From the NCBI RefSeq assembly GCF_013137895.1, contig NZ_CP053538.1, positions 2,883,001 to 2,947,000 on the forward strand: a stretch of DNA of 64,000 nt, read 5' to 3'. Both the position numbers and the translations under genes were made by a program. The first letter of the stretch is position 1, and the number at the start of each line of letters is the position of its first letter. Source of the stretch: Hymenobacter taeanensis (GTDB lineage: Bacteria; Bacteroidota; Bacteroidia; Cytophagales; Hymenobacteraceae). A model generated the notes under the pieces. The model worked only from the letters and a program-made list of their open reading frames with translations, was not told where the DNA came from and ran no database searches. Positions 1 through 7,849 of this stretch are shown piece after piece.

Positions 1-27
1 AAGCAGTACACGATCAAGTCGCTGTAA
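1..27 (+). CDS. Possible C-terminal tail of a gene cut by the window edge
   Basis: Frame 1 is open from the first base and reads KQYTIKSL before a TAA stop at 25-27. Eight residues are too few to name a family. The minus strand is also open here, so this is only a guess that a plus-strand gene ends in the window. Confidence 0.25.
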   Translation, partial: KQYTIKSL

Positions 28-69
28 ATACCCAGACCGATTACCCAAGAAGGCACCAAGGGCTTATCG

Positions 70-447
70 TTAAGAGTTCAGCGGATTTTCAATGCTGCAG
101 CACGGTGGGCAAGGAGGCAGGTCTGTGGCAATAGTAGTGGCCGCGGATGACTCAGTACCGGCGCCATCGGTATCGGCGGCCCGCAGCAAAGTATCCACGC
201 CAGTCTCCGAGAGGATATCGTTCTCGTTGGCATCAATGCCCACCAAAACCAACTTGCGGTTGCCATCATCATCGAGGCCATAGTAGGCCCGAATACCTTC
301 GCAGCCCGGCTGACTCAGAATAGCCTCTAGCTGTTCTTTTTTTATGCAATGGCCCTTAGGAGCGTTGGGGTTTTGGTTGCGGTAGTTGCGGGTCCATTGG
401 CTGGCCTTATTAAGCTCCGAAGACGAATCAGCAGCAGGTGACTTCAT
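70..447 (-). CDS. Conserved hypothetical protein, 125 aa
   Basis: I do not recognise a named family. The protein starts at an ATG at 447, has no signal peptide or membrane segment, and holds a compact middle part (residues about 15-85) with an acidic GLDDDGNRKLVLVGIDANEND stretch that looks like a folded domain rather than random sequence. The C-terminal 40 residues are low in complexity and end with a cysteine/proline cluster (PPCPPCC). The gene stands alone, followed by the window edge and preceded by a hairpin that belongs to xseAB. Function is unknown. Confidence 0.6.
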   Translation of the reverse strand: MKSPAADSSSELNKASQWTRNYRNQNPNAPKGHCIKKEQLEAILSQPGCEGIRAYYGLDDDGNRKLVLVGIDANENDILSETGVDTLLRAADTDGAGTESSAATTIATDLPPCPPCCSIENPLNS

Positions 448-565
448 AGGTGGCAGGTAAGCGCAGGGAAAATCAGAACGGACAAATATAGAGCGCTCTG
501 TAGCGCAAACAGAGGGGCAACTGATAATAACCTATGTGCGACCCAGGGCTAAGCCACCCAGCCCT

Positions 566-624
566 AGAACAGAACGAGGAAGCCGAAGTACCCTTTAGGT
601 GCTTAGGCTTCCTCGTTCTGTTCT
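566..624 (-). terminator. 19-bp perfect hairpin downstream of xseAB
   Basis: Arms at 566-584 and 606-624 are perfect complements (starting AGAACAGAACGAGG), with a 21-base loop. It lies 30 bp past the xseB stop. There is no clear U-tract, so it may be a terminator or an RNA-stabilising stem. Confidence 0.5.
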
Positions 625-653
625 GTACAGAGGTATCAGAAGGGCCGCTAGGC

Positions 654-881
654 CTATTCCTCTTCTAGCTCATCAGAGTCATCCTCTTCATCCAGGTTCT
701 CAAATACCTGGTCAATGGCCGACTCAGCGGAGCGCAGCTTTTGCTTGCACAGGCGAATAAGCTCCGCGGAACGCTGCACGCGGGCCGTGAGATCATCAAC
801 ATCCACGGAGTCGGTTTCAAGAGCGCGCAGAATGGTTTCGAGCTCTTCGATGGCCTGGCGGTAGGTTATGGGTTGGGGCAT
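654..881 (-). CDS. xseB: Exodeoxyribonuclease VII small subunit
   Basis: XseB is the small helical subunit of exonuclease VII, which degrades single-stranded DNA from both ends; several small subunits bind one XseA. The 75-residue length, the N-terminal YRQAIEELETILRALE helix with the LxxxV-DDLTARVQRSAELIRLCKQKL pattern, and the very acidic tail (DEEDDSDELEEE) fit the family well. It follows xseA on the same strand after 15 bp, so the two are surely co-transcribed and made in a fixed relation. Start is the ATG at 881. Confidence 0.93.
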   Translation of the reverse strand: MPQPITYRQAIEELETILRALETDSVDVDDLTARVQRSAELIRLCKQKLRSAESAIDQVFENLDEEDDSDELEEE

Positions 882-896
882 GGGAAAGCAGATGCG

Positions 897-2369
897 CTAA
901 GACAAAAACAAGGGAAGCTGCCCTTTAGTGGGCGCGCTGGCAGTTTTACGGCTAGTGGTAGGGGTGGTGGGTTTAGCCCGGAGAGGAGCCGCAGGTACGG
1001 AAGCCAGTTCAGCGGGCTGCTCAACGGGTGATGCCGCTGCGCTAATCTGGAGCTGCAGCAACCGTAGCTCTGCTTGGTGCAGAAGCCGCTCGGCGGCGAG
1101 CTGCAGCTGGTAGCGGCGGCGCAGGAGCTGCTCACAACGGCGCCGATGCAGGCGCCGAAAGCGCTGAGCCAGCGCCCGCCCAAAGGTGCGCAAGCGGCCC
1201 TCCTGGCTGCGTAGGCCAGTGCGAGCCGCCCGGTGCAGCTGATGGCGGCGGCGGGTAAGCTGCTGCTCCTGCTGGCGCAGCTGGGCCCGGGGTGCGGCCG
1301 CCGCCAGCCGGATGCGCTGGTGCAGCGTTTCGCGGTGCTCCTGGAGCTGCTGGCGGGCGTGCTGCTGGGAGCGCCGCAACAGGCGGTGCAGAGAGTCGGT
1401 GGCATCTTGCACGCGGGCCTGGGCCAGCTCCCGAATGCGGCCACCGTATCCATCAAGCGCTGCCTCCAAGCGGGCAAGCCGTTCGATAAGGAAGGCCGCT
1501 ACGGCCGTAGGAGTCTTAAGCGAAGTATGAGCCGTGAGGTCAACCACGGCTTCATCACGCTCGTGGCCGATGCCGGTAATAATGGGTAGCGGAAATGCGC
1601 CTACGGCCGCCGCTAGGCCATAATCATCAAAAGCCAGCAGGTCCGTTTTGGAGCCTCCGCCCCGAATAATAACCACGGCATCGTACTCGCGGCGGCGGGC
1701 CTTAATGGCCGCCAGCGCTGCCCGAATGCTAGCTGGAGAGTCATCGCCCTGCATGGAAGCGGGAAAGAGCGTCAGGGCAAAATAGAAAGGGGCCTCACGC
1801 AGCTGCTGCACAAAGTCTTGCCAGCCGGCGGCGGTGGGAGAGGAGACAACGGCTACGCGCTGCACCCCAATAGGCAGCGTAAGGCGGCGCTGCCGTTCCA
1901 GCAGACCTTTGGCCTCCAGCTTTCGCAGGGTTTCGAGGCGCTGCCGAGCCAGGTCGCCGACGGTGTAGGTGGGGTCAATGGCTACTACATCGAGGGAGAG
2001 GCCGAACTGCTCGTGAAATTTCACCTGCACACGCAGCATTACTTTCAGGCCCACTTTCAGCGCCAGGCCAGTCTGCTGCTCAAAAGCGGGAGCTAGCTGC
2101 TGGTAGCGCTGGCTCCAGATGGTGGCGCGGGCCTGGGCTTTGAGCTGAGCACCGCGGCCGGTGGTGTGCTGGTCGGTGAGGGTAAGGTAGCAGTGAGCCC
2201 CATCAAAGCGAGGAACGGTGAGGTCAGCAATTTCGGCCAGCACCCAGTAAGAATCCGCAAACCGCTCGCTCAAGGTTTGCCGCACGCGGGCCAGTAGCTC
2301 GGCCAGGGGCAGGGCAGCAGGGGGCGACGCGGAAAGCCCCGGCTCAGGGCGGCGGTTATAGAGCGGCAT
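897..2369 (-). CDS. xseA: Exodeoxyribonuclease VII large subunit
   Basis: Catalytic subunit of exonuclease VII, cytosolic, acting on single-stranded DNA in repair and recombination. The 490 residues contain an N-terminal OB-fold (about 20-120, with YWVLAEIADL), then the nuclease domain with the family signatures RGGGS at 236-240 and GIGHERD at 266-272, followed by the VVDLTAHTSLKTPTAVAAF block. The C-terminal third (about 300-430) is a long arginine/glutamine-rich helical part, as expected for the coiled-coil stalk that binds XseB. A proline/threonine-rich basic tail of about 40 residues is an addition seen beyond the E. coli-like core. First gene of an operon with xseB. Confidence 0.95.
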   Translation of the reverse strand: MPLYNRRPEPGLSASPPAALPLAELLARVRQTLSERFADSYWVLAEIADLTVPRFDGAHCYLTLTDQHTTGRGAQLKAQARATIWSQRYQQLAPAFEQQTGLALKVGLKVMLRVQVKFHEQFGLSLDVVAIDPTYTVGDLARQRLETLRKLEAKGLLERQRRLTLPIGVQRVAVVSSPTAAGWQDFVQQLREAPFYFALTLFPASMQGDDSPASIRAALAAIKARRREYDAVVIIRGGGSKTDLLAFDDYGLAAAVGAFPLPIITGIGHERDEAVVDLTAHTSLKTPTAVAAFLIERLARLEAALDGYGGRIRELAQARVQDATDSLHRLLRRSQQHARQQLQEHRETLHQRIRLAAAAPRAQLRQQEQQLTRRRHQLHRAARTGLRSQEGRLRTFGRALAQRFRRLHRRRCEQLLRRRYQLQLAAERLLHQAELRLLQLQISAAASPVEQPAELASVPAAPLRAKPTTPTTSRKTASAPTKGQLPLFLS

Positions 2370-2389
2370 AGAACTGCAAGTTACGAAAG

Positions 2390-2420
2390 GTGAAGTGGTG
2401 AAGTGGTGAAATTGTGAGTG
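2390..2420. repeat. Short intergenic GTGAAG-type tandem repeat
   Basis: Upstream of xseA there are imperfect tandem copies of GTGAAGTG (GGTGAAGTGGTGAAGTGGTG and on). Related words occur at 11692-11730, 14522-14542 and 17574-17582, each in a gap between genes. Confidence 0.5.
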
Positions 2421-2629
2421 TAGAGGGGGAATAGGCCTGTTCCGTACTGCTCTTCTTAATGGCCGCCCCGAGCCAAATCAGCAGGCTAGGCGTGCAATGC
2501 TACCTGGCCTGGCAGCGTCTTTGCGTTCCGCAAAAGCCACTTTGGCAATGGCCACTCAACGGCGTGAGTGAGCTTTTTCACTTACCTTGGGTGTATCATC
2601 CGCACTTTCCCAACCCACACAATCTCCTT

Positions 2630-4741
2630 ATGAAAAACCGTAATAGCCTGACTTTGGCGGTCGTAGCCGCTGCTGGTCTGGCCCTGGCAGGCTGTGCATC
2701 AAGCAAAACGGCTGCTCCCGTGGCCGCGGCCACTACCACTGCCCCCGCGGCCCCTGCTGCAGAAGCCGTAACGCCCGGCGTAGGCCTCAACGTAGCCAAT
2801 GTAGACAAGTCAGTAGACCCTTGCTCCGACTTCTACCAGTATGCCAGCGGCAACTGGCTCAAGAACAACCCCATTCCGGCGGCTGAAGTACGCTGGGGCT
2901 CGTTTAATGAGCTCAGTGATAAGAACAACGCCGTAATGCGGCAGATTCTGGAACAGGCGGCTAAGAACACCTCCGCGGCCAAAGGCTCCAACGAGCAGAA
3001 AGTTGGTGACTATTATGCTTCTGCCATGGATACTATGGCCATTGAGCAGGCCGGCCTGAAGTATCTGCAGCCCGAGCTGAACCGCATTGCGGCCATTAAG
3101 GACCTGAGAGGCCTGCAAGCAGAAATTGCCCGCCAGCAGCTGTTAGGTACGGGGGCGTTTTATGGCGAGTATGTTGGGCAGGATGAGAAAAACAGCACCA
3201 TGTATGCGGTGCAGATTTCGCAGGGTGGCCTCACCTTGCCCGACCGCGACTACTACCTGAAGGATGATGCCCGCTCAAAAAGCATTCGGGCGGCATATAC
3301 CACCTACCTCACCAACACGTTCAAAATGCTGGGCGACTCGGAGGCTGCCGCCGCCAAGAACGCCGCTACGGTAATGCGCCTAGAAACGCGCCTCGCTAAA
3401 GCCAGCAAGAGCCGCGTTGATCTGCGCGACCCGTACGCCAACTACAACAAAATGACGGTGGCCGAGGCCAATAAGCAGTTCCCAAACCTGGGACTGCCTG
3501 CCACGCTGCAAACCCTGCAAGTTGGTTCAGCTAAGGAAATCATTGTGGGGCAGCCGGCCTTCTTTAAGGAGGAAAGCGCCATGCTGAAGCAGGAGCCCCT
3601 GTCTGACCTGAAAACCTACCTGCGCTGGCACATGGTCTCGTCGCTGACTTCGGCGCTGCCAAAGGCGTTTGGTGATGAGTCGTTCCGCTTTGCTCAGGTG
3701 CTCACGGGCGCTAAGAAGCAGCAGCCCCGCTGGAAGCGCATGAACAGCGCCACCGACCGCGCCCTGGGCGAGGCCTTTGGCCAGCTGTACGTAGACAAGG
3801 CTTTCACGCCCGACACCAAGCAGAAGGCCATGCAAATGGTAGCCAATATTCGGGAGGCCATGGGTGAGCACATCCAGAAGTCTGACTGGATGAGCGAGGC
3901 AACCAAGAAAGAAGCCCTACAGAAGCTGAATGCCTTTACCGTAAAAATCGGCTACCCCGATAAGTGGAAGGACTATTCTACCCTGAACATCTCCCGCGAG
4001 TCGTACCTGAAGAACATGCTGGCTGCGCGTCAGTGGGCTAGCATTGATAACGCTAAGCACCTTGGTAAGCCCATTGACCGCGGCGAGTGGGGCATGACGC
4101 CGCCCACGGTGAATGCCTACTACAACCCGCCAATGAACGAAATCGTGTTCCCGGCCGGTATCATGCAGCCCCCGTTCTTCGACCCCAAGGCCGATGACGC
4201 GGTAAACTACGGCGGCATGGGTGCGGTAATCGGCCACGAAATCACCCACGGTTTCGACGACCAGGGCCGGCAGTACGACTCTGAAGGCAACCTGCGCGAC
4301 TGGTGGACCAAGGAGGACGCCGCCAAGTTTGAGCAGCGTGCCGACATGGTAGGGAAGCAATACTCTGCTTTCACTCCCCTCGACTCCGTGTTCGTGAATG
4401 GTAAGCTCACCATGGGCGAAAACCTCGCTGACCTGGGCGGCCTGAACATTGCCTACACGGCTCTGGAGAAGCAGCTGCAGAAGCAGTACGGTAATGGTGC
4501 CCGCCCCAAGTTTGATGGTTACACCCCCGAGCAGCGCTTCTTCCTGGCCTGGGCTCAGATCTGGCGTACTAACGCCCGCCCTGAGTACCTGCGCCAGCAG
4601 GTAATGACAGATCCGCACTCACCCGGTCAGTTCCGCACCGTTGGTCCGCTCATGAACATGCCGGAGTTCTTTGAGGCATTTGGCTGCAAGGACGACGCCA
4701 AGATGGTGCGCGCCCAAGCTGACCGTGCTAAAGTGTGGTAG
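2630..4741 (+). CDS. M13 family zinc metallopeptidase (PepO/neprilysin type), lipoprotein
   Basis: A membrane-anchored oligopeptidase. The 703-residue product begins with a lipoprotein signal (LALAGCAS, lipobox cysteine near residue 21), then a Thr/Ala-rich linker, the peptidase M13 N domain (about 60-450) and the catalytic domain. Zinc ligands are visible: HEITH at 536-540 and the third ligand E597 in ENLADLGG. The C-terminal cysteine and final VW are also typical of M13. An upstream in-frame ATG at 2459 exists, but the ATG at 2630 begins directly with a good signal peptide and is preferred. Stands alone and is followed by a strong terminator. Likely cuts small peptides at the cell surface or periplasm. 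Confidence 0.95.
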   Translation: MKNRNSLTLAVVAAAGLALAGCASSKTAAPVAAATTTAPAAPAAEAVTPGVGLNVANVDKSVDPCSDFYQYASGNWLKNNPIPAAEVRWGSFNELSDKNNAVMRQILEQAAKNTSAAKGSNEQKVGDYYASAMDTMAIEQAGLKYLQPELNRIAAIKDLRGLQAEIARQQLLGTGAFYGEYVGQDEKNSTMYAVQISQGGLTLPDRDYYLKDDARSKSIRAAYTTYLTNTFKMLGDSEAAAAKNAATVMRLETRLAKASKSRVDLRDPYANYNKMTVAEANKQFPNLGLPATLQTLQVGSAKEIIVGQPAFFKEESAMLKQEPLSDLKTYLRWHMVSSLTSALPKAFGDESFRFAQVLTGAKKQQPRWKRMNSATDRALGEAFGQLYVDKAFTPDTKQKAMQMVANIREAMGEHIQKSDWMSEATKKEALQKLNAFTVKIGYPDKWKDYSTLNISRESYLKNMLAARQWASIDNAKHLGKPIDRGEWGMTPPTVNAYYNPPMNEIVFPAGIMQPPFFDPKADDAVNYGGMGAVIGHEITHGFDDQGRQYDSEGNLRDWWTKEDAAKFEQRADMVGKQYSAFTPLDSVFVNGKLTMGENLADLGGLNIAYTALEKQLQKQYGNGARPKFDGYTPEQRFFLAWAQIWRTNARPEYLRQQVMTDPHSPGQFRTVGPLMNMPEFFEAFGCKDDAKMVRAQADRAKVW

Positions 4742-4764
4742 GCCCCGGCCCGCTCTCACTCAAT

Positions 4765-4803
4765 AAAAAAAGGTGGCCTACTACATATAGGCCACCTTTT
4801 TTT
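4765..4803 (+). terminator. Intrinsic terminator after the M13 peptidase
   Basis: An A-run, GGTGGCCTA, a short loop, TAGGCCACC and then seven Ts form a typical Rho-independent terminator that works in both directions. Confidence 0.9.
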
Positions 4804-4842
4804 GTCTGCTTCGTTACGCCTAGTTCGTTACTAGCTTACCCC

Positions 4843-5304
4843 ATGCAAATTCTATCTCGATTACTACCCATGCTGCTGGCTGGTGTTGCACTCAGCAGCG
4901 GCTGCAACTCGGCGCCTTCCTCAGAGCAATCTGCAGCTGCTCCGGCTGCCTCACCAGTGGCAACCCAACCGGCTTCAGCGGCACCCACAGATACTACCAG
5001 CATCTCGGCGCAGCTGCAAAACCCGCGCGTAGGCGACGTATATGTGGTGCAGTTTCAGCCGCGCAATACCACTGAGCAGCGGTACTATTTCTACCAAGTG
5101 TTTGCCGTGCGCCCCAATGAAGTTGATTTATACCCGGCCCGGCAGGAGGCTAAAGATCCGCAGGCTGATACCAGTGCTCCCCGGTTCTTCGCCAACGAAG
5201 CCAGCAACGCAATGACCTATACCCGCGCCGAAGCCCGGGAACTGTTACAGGAGCAACCCGGCGACGTACTGCATAGCCGCCTGGTAGCTGTGCGTCGGCC
5301 GTAA
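4843..5304 (+). CDS. Small lipoprotein of unknown function, 153 aa
   Basis: The start is taken at the ATG at 4843 because the frame upstream of it runs through the M13 terminator. The product has a lipoprotein signal (LLAGVALSSGCN), a 45-residue Ala/Pro/Ser/Thr linker and then a folded part from about residue 55 (VGDVYVVQFQPRNTTEQRYY). No family recognised. It is probably anchored on the periplasmic side of a membrane; followed by a hairpin at 5326-5374. Confidence 0.75.
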   Translation: MQILSRLLPMLLAGVALSSGCNSAPSSEQSAAAPAASPVATQPASAAPTDTTSISAQLQNPRVGDVYVVQFQPRNTTEQRYYFYQVFAVRPNEVDLYPARQEAKDPQADTSAPRFFANEASNAMTYTRAEARELLQEQPGDVLHSRLVAVRRP

Positions 5305-5325
5305 AAAGCAAGGGGTTACCCTACG

Positions 5326-5374
5326 GCAAGGCCCAGCCCGTTAGGAGGGTTATTCCTAGCGAGCCGGGCCTTGC
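5326..5374. terminator. Hairpin between convergent genes
   Basis: GCAAGGCCC (5326-5334) pairs with GGGCCTTGC (5366-5374). It sits between the ends of the lipoprotein gene and the cyclophilin gene. No U-run, so strength is uncertain. Confidence 0.55.
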
Positions 5375-5408
5375 TGTATGTAAGCGAGACTACTAAAAAA
5401 GCAGTCTG

Positions 5409-6158
5409 CTACTTCTGAGGCTCTACTACTTCCATCTTGATGCACACGTCCTTCTTAGGCCAGTTATAGGGGTCGAGAGGCTCATTGGCAATTTTATCGA
5501 TGACCTCGAGCCCTTCAACTACTTCCCCAAACACGGTGTATTCGCCATCGAGGCCGGGGGTGCCACCACTGGTAGTGTAGGCCTTTATCTGCTCAGGCGT
5601 GAGAGGGCGGCTCGAGGAGGCTTTGGCTTCGGCTGCACTCATTTTTTTGCCCTGCACAATGTAAAAGTCGTTGTTGGAGGAGAGCTTGCCGGGGTTCTGT
5701 GCGCCATCGTAGCGGGCCATTGCCAGTGCCCCGTACTTATGGAAATGCTCGGGCCTGATTTCCGGCTTGAGGTGGTACTCCTTCATGTCAATAGTGCGGA
5801 AGTTGGAGTTACCTCCCTGAATAGCAAAATCCTTCACTACCCGGTGAAACACCGTTTCATCAAATACGCCCTTACGGCTGAGCAGCAAGAAGTTGGCCTT
5901 GTGCAGGGGCGTGTCGTCGTAGAGGCGGATGCGCATGTCGCCGAGGCGCGTATGCATAATAACTTCTGAGGCGGGGTACTGCTGCCCGTAAGCCAGGATC
6001 AGGCGCTCCGCAACTCCTCCTGAGTCGGTCAGGGCCATAAGATCGGGGCCGGGAAGGGGGGCCGGAGCTGCCGGTTCTGTGGCAGTTTCGGGTTGGGCGC
6101 GGTTGCAGGCAGTAGTAAGCGCGGTTCCAAGCAGCAGTGTGGCGAGGAGGTGTTTCAT
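5409..6158 (-). CDS. Cyclophilin-type peptidyl-prolyl cis-trans isomerase, lipoprotein
   Basis: Catalyses proline isomerisation, here outside the cytoplasm: the 249-residue product starts MKHLLATLLLGTALTTACNR, a lipoprotein signal. The cyclophilin domain spans about residues 65-245 and shows VFDETVFHRVVKDFAIQGGN (the FHR and QGG of the active site), a LSSNDFYIVQ block and GEYTVFGEVVEGLEVIDKIA near the end. There is a small insertion between these blocks (KKMSAAEAKASSSRPLTPEQ), as in many Bacteroidota members. The ATG at 6158 is chosen; an in-frame start farther up would give a non-signal leader. Its leader carries a large inverted repeat (6159-6301). Confidence 0.93.
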   Translation of the reverse strand: MKHLLATLLLGTALTTACNRAQPETATEPAAPAPLPGPDLMALTDSGGVAERLILAYGQQYPASEVIMHTRLGDMRIRLYDDTPLHKANFLLLSRKGVFDETVFHRVVKDFAIQGGNSNFRTIDMKEYHLKPEIRPEHFHKYGALAMARYDGAQNPGKLSSNNDFYIVQGKKMSAAEAKASSSRPLTPEQIKAYTTSGGTPGLDGEYTVFGEVVEGLEVIDKIANEPLDPYNWPKKDVCIKMEVVEPQK

Positions 6159-6301
6159 GGCAGAGCGGGCGGAAAGGTGGCCTAGGCCACTAGCAAACGG
6201 GCAGAAACGCAATACGTGCAGCTTTCAGCAGAAAACCACGCCCAAAAGTAGGCGTTTGCGCTGAGCAGAGTGGCCTAGGCCACCTTTCCGCCCACTCTGC
6301 C
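6159..6301. repeat. 33-bp near-perfect inverted repeat abutting the cyclophilin start codon
   Basis: Arms at 6159-6191 and 6269-6301 match over 33 bases with one difference, separated by 77 bases. Each arm contains the palindrome GTGGCCTAGGCCAC. Inside the loop, GCAAACG (6193-6199) can pair with CGTTTGC (6253-6259). The left arm ends exactly next to the ATG of the minus-strand gene, so the transcript leader could fold over its own translation start. Confidence 0.85.
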
Positions 6302-6366
6302 TATTGATATAGGCTGGTAATGGCAGACGCCAGCTGCGCAAACGTGTGTACCCGCAATCAAACGGC

Positions 6367-6406
6367 AACAAGAAAGGCGGCCCTGTTGAAGGCCGCCTTT
6401 CTTGTT
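6367..6406 (-). terminator. Terminator of the S1/P1-like gene
   Basis: AACAAGAAAGGCGGCC (6367-6382) and GGCCGCCTTTCTTGTT (6391-6406) are perfect complements with an 8-base loop, 20 bp past the stop. Confidence 0.85.
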
Positions 6407-6426
6407 GTGCTGTACTTAGTGTTGGG

Positions 6427-7665
6427 CTACCACCCTGAGCCACTAGGAGCTCCCCAGCCGTCATCGGCCTTTTTCTTGGGCGCCGGTGCGGCCTTGGCCT
6501 TTTGCTTTTGCGCGGGGGCATTGGGCTCCTTGGTTTTCACTTTCACCTTATTGGTACCGGCAGGCACGGGCGGCGCACCTGGTACAGGCGAGCCCGTGGG
6601 GGCAGTAGCCGCCGGGGTAGGCTCATCTGGCACGGGAGCCATATCCTGGGCTGCATTAATGAGGTCGGGGCGGACTTCCTGCTCTACCTTCTGCAGCGAC
6701 AACAGCATCTGCTGGTTAACCAGCTCATTCTTGTCCCAGATCTTGAGCTCGGCGGCCAGCTTTTCCTTTTCCTCTTTGCTCGGCTTCTTGGTCATCATGG
6801 CATCGAGGTTGGGGCTGCCGGCGTCTTTCCAAGCCGTCAGCCACATAGAGGCTACCATAGTAGGTGCTTGCTTCAGACGGTAGGCCACCATGCCACCTAC
6901 TTTCTCATGGTAAGCATCAGCAAACGCATCGGAGTAGGAGCGGCGGGTTTTGCCATACTTATGCGAGAATACGTACTTCTGCTCCGGCGTAAACTTGCGG
7001 TTCAGGTCGTCTTCGTAATCAAACGTGGCCCCCAGAAAGCCGTAGGAACTCTGCACTACCTTCCAGATATCCGTCTGCGGATCCTTCAGATAGGAAGCCG
7101 GCTCAGCATCAAGCTTGTACTTGGCAATGTTGCGCTCAGGGAGTTTGCTTTCCCAGAGCGAGTGAATACCCGCCTGGTTGGTAAGCTGCCCGTCGTAGTT
7201 TTCGGTGGTGTGCAGGGGCACGAAGGCATCGGAAACGTAGTGGCCTAGGTCAGCCGATAGGCGCACAATGGCCACGGTGTCGCCTTTGCGGAAGGCGTCG
7301 GTGAGTTGCTCTTTTAGCTCCATCACCGTCCAGGGCACAGTGCCGTACTTGCGCAGCGTATCAGCGGTGTATTTGGCTACCGCTTTATCATACAGCTTCG
7401 GCATCAGGCCGAACGGGTTGTCGCCGTAGTGGTCCATGTCGATGAAGTGCTTGGGGGCTTCGGTGGGGTCGGCTTCGCGGCGCTCATCGGCGGCGGTGCT
7501 GCGTTTCACCAGCTCGGCCATGTGCCGGTAGTAAAAGCCGCGCATAGAGGAGGGCAACGCGTACACTGAAATCTGGGCAATGGTGCGGTGCCCAAAGAAG
7601 CCCCAGCCCTGCGACAGCAGGGGGCACAGTATGACTAAGAGAAGTGAGAGGATCAGTTTTTTCAT
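6427..7665 (-). CDS. S1/P1 nuclease / zinc-dependent phospholipase C-like protein
   Basis: A 412-residue exported protein of the trinuclear-zinc fold shared by S1/P1 nucleases and bacterial phospholipase C. After the signal peptide the mature end would be W21-G, as in the family where the N-terminal Trp is a metal ligand. Other likely ligands are H26 (GHRTI), D76 and H79 (HFIDMDHYG), H142/D146 (DLGHYVSD), H152 and H168 (IHSLWE). The last 65 residues are a Pro/Ala/Lys-rich tail ending in GWGAPSGSGW, with no fold visible. The true substrate, nucleic acid or phospholipid, cannot be told from sequence. Start chosen at the ATG at 7665 before the signal peptide. Confidence 0.8.
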   Translation of the reverse strand: MKKLILSLLLVILCPLLSQGWGFFGHRTIAQISVYALPSSMRGFYYRHMAELVKRSTAADERREADPTEAPKHFIDMDHYGDNPFGLMPKLYDKAVAKYTADTLRKYGTVPWTVMELKEQLTDAFRKGDTVAIVRLSADLGHYVSDAFVPLHTTENYDGQLTNQAGIHSLWESKLPERNIAKYKLDAEPASYLKDPQTDIWKVVQSSYGFLGATFDYEDDLNRKFTPEQKYVFSHKYGKTRRSYSDAFADAYHEKVGGMVAYRLKQAPTMVASMWLTAWKDAGSPNLDAMMTKKPSKEEKEKLAAELKIWDKNELVNQQMLLSLQKVEQEVRPDLINAAQDMAPVPDEPTPAATAPTGSPVPGAPPVPAGTNKVKVKTKEPNAPAQKQKAKAAPAPKKKADDGWGAPSGSGW

Positions 7666-7849
7666 AGCAGCACAAACACACCGCAACCCGCGGCGCAACA
7701 AAGTTCGGGAATTTGACGATTCAATGAGGCAGCAATTGGAGTTTTTGACGAAGTGATGACCAGAAACTAGTTATGGCGGCTTGCTGCGCGTGTATCTTTT
7801 CACTTTTTCCGCGTTAGATACCCGTCTGCCCACCTAATCTGCCTATTCA

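Noticed and set aside
566..624. Hairpin considered as an insertion-element end
   Set aside because: There is no transposase, no target duplication and no similar copy in the window; an RNA hairpin behind xseAB is simpler.
2459..2629. Longer start for the M13 peptidase (57 extra residues)
   Set aside because: The extra part has no conservation signs and would bury the lipoprotein signal; the ATG at 2630 fits better.
3917..4618. 233-codon open frame antisense to the M13 peptidase
   Set aside because: The plus-strand frame holds HEITH and ENLAD motifs; the antisense frame has no recognisable feature.
6502..7248. 248-codon plus-strand frame opposite the S1/P1-like gene
   Set aside because: The minus-strand product has a signal peptide and ordered zinc ligands; the other frame is explained by base composition.
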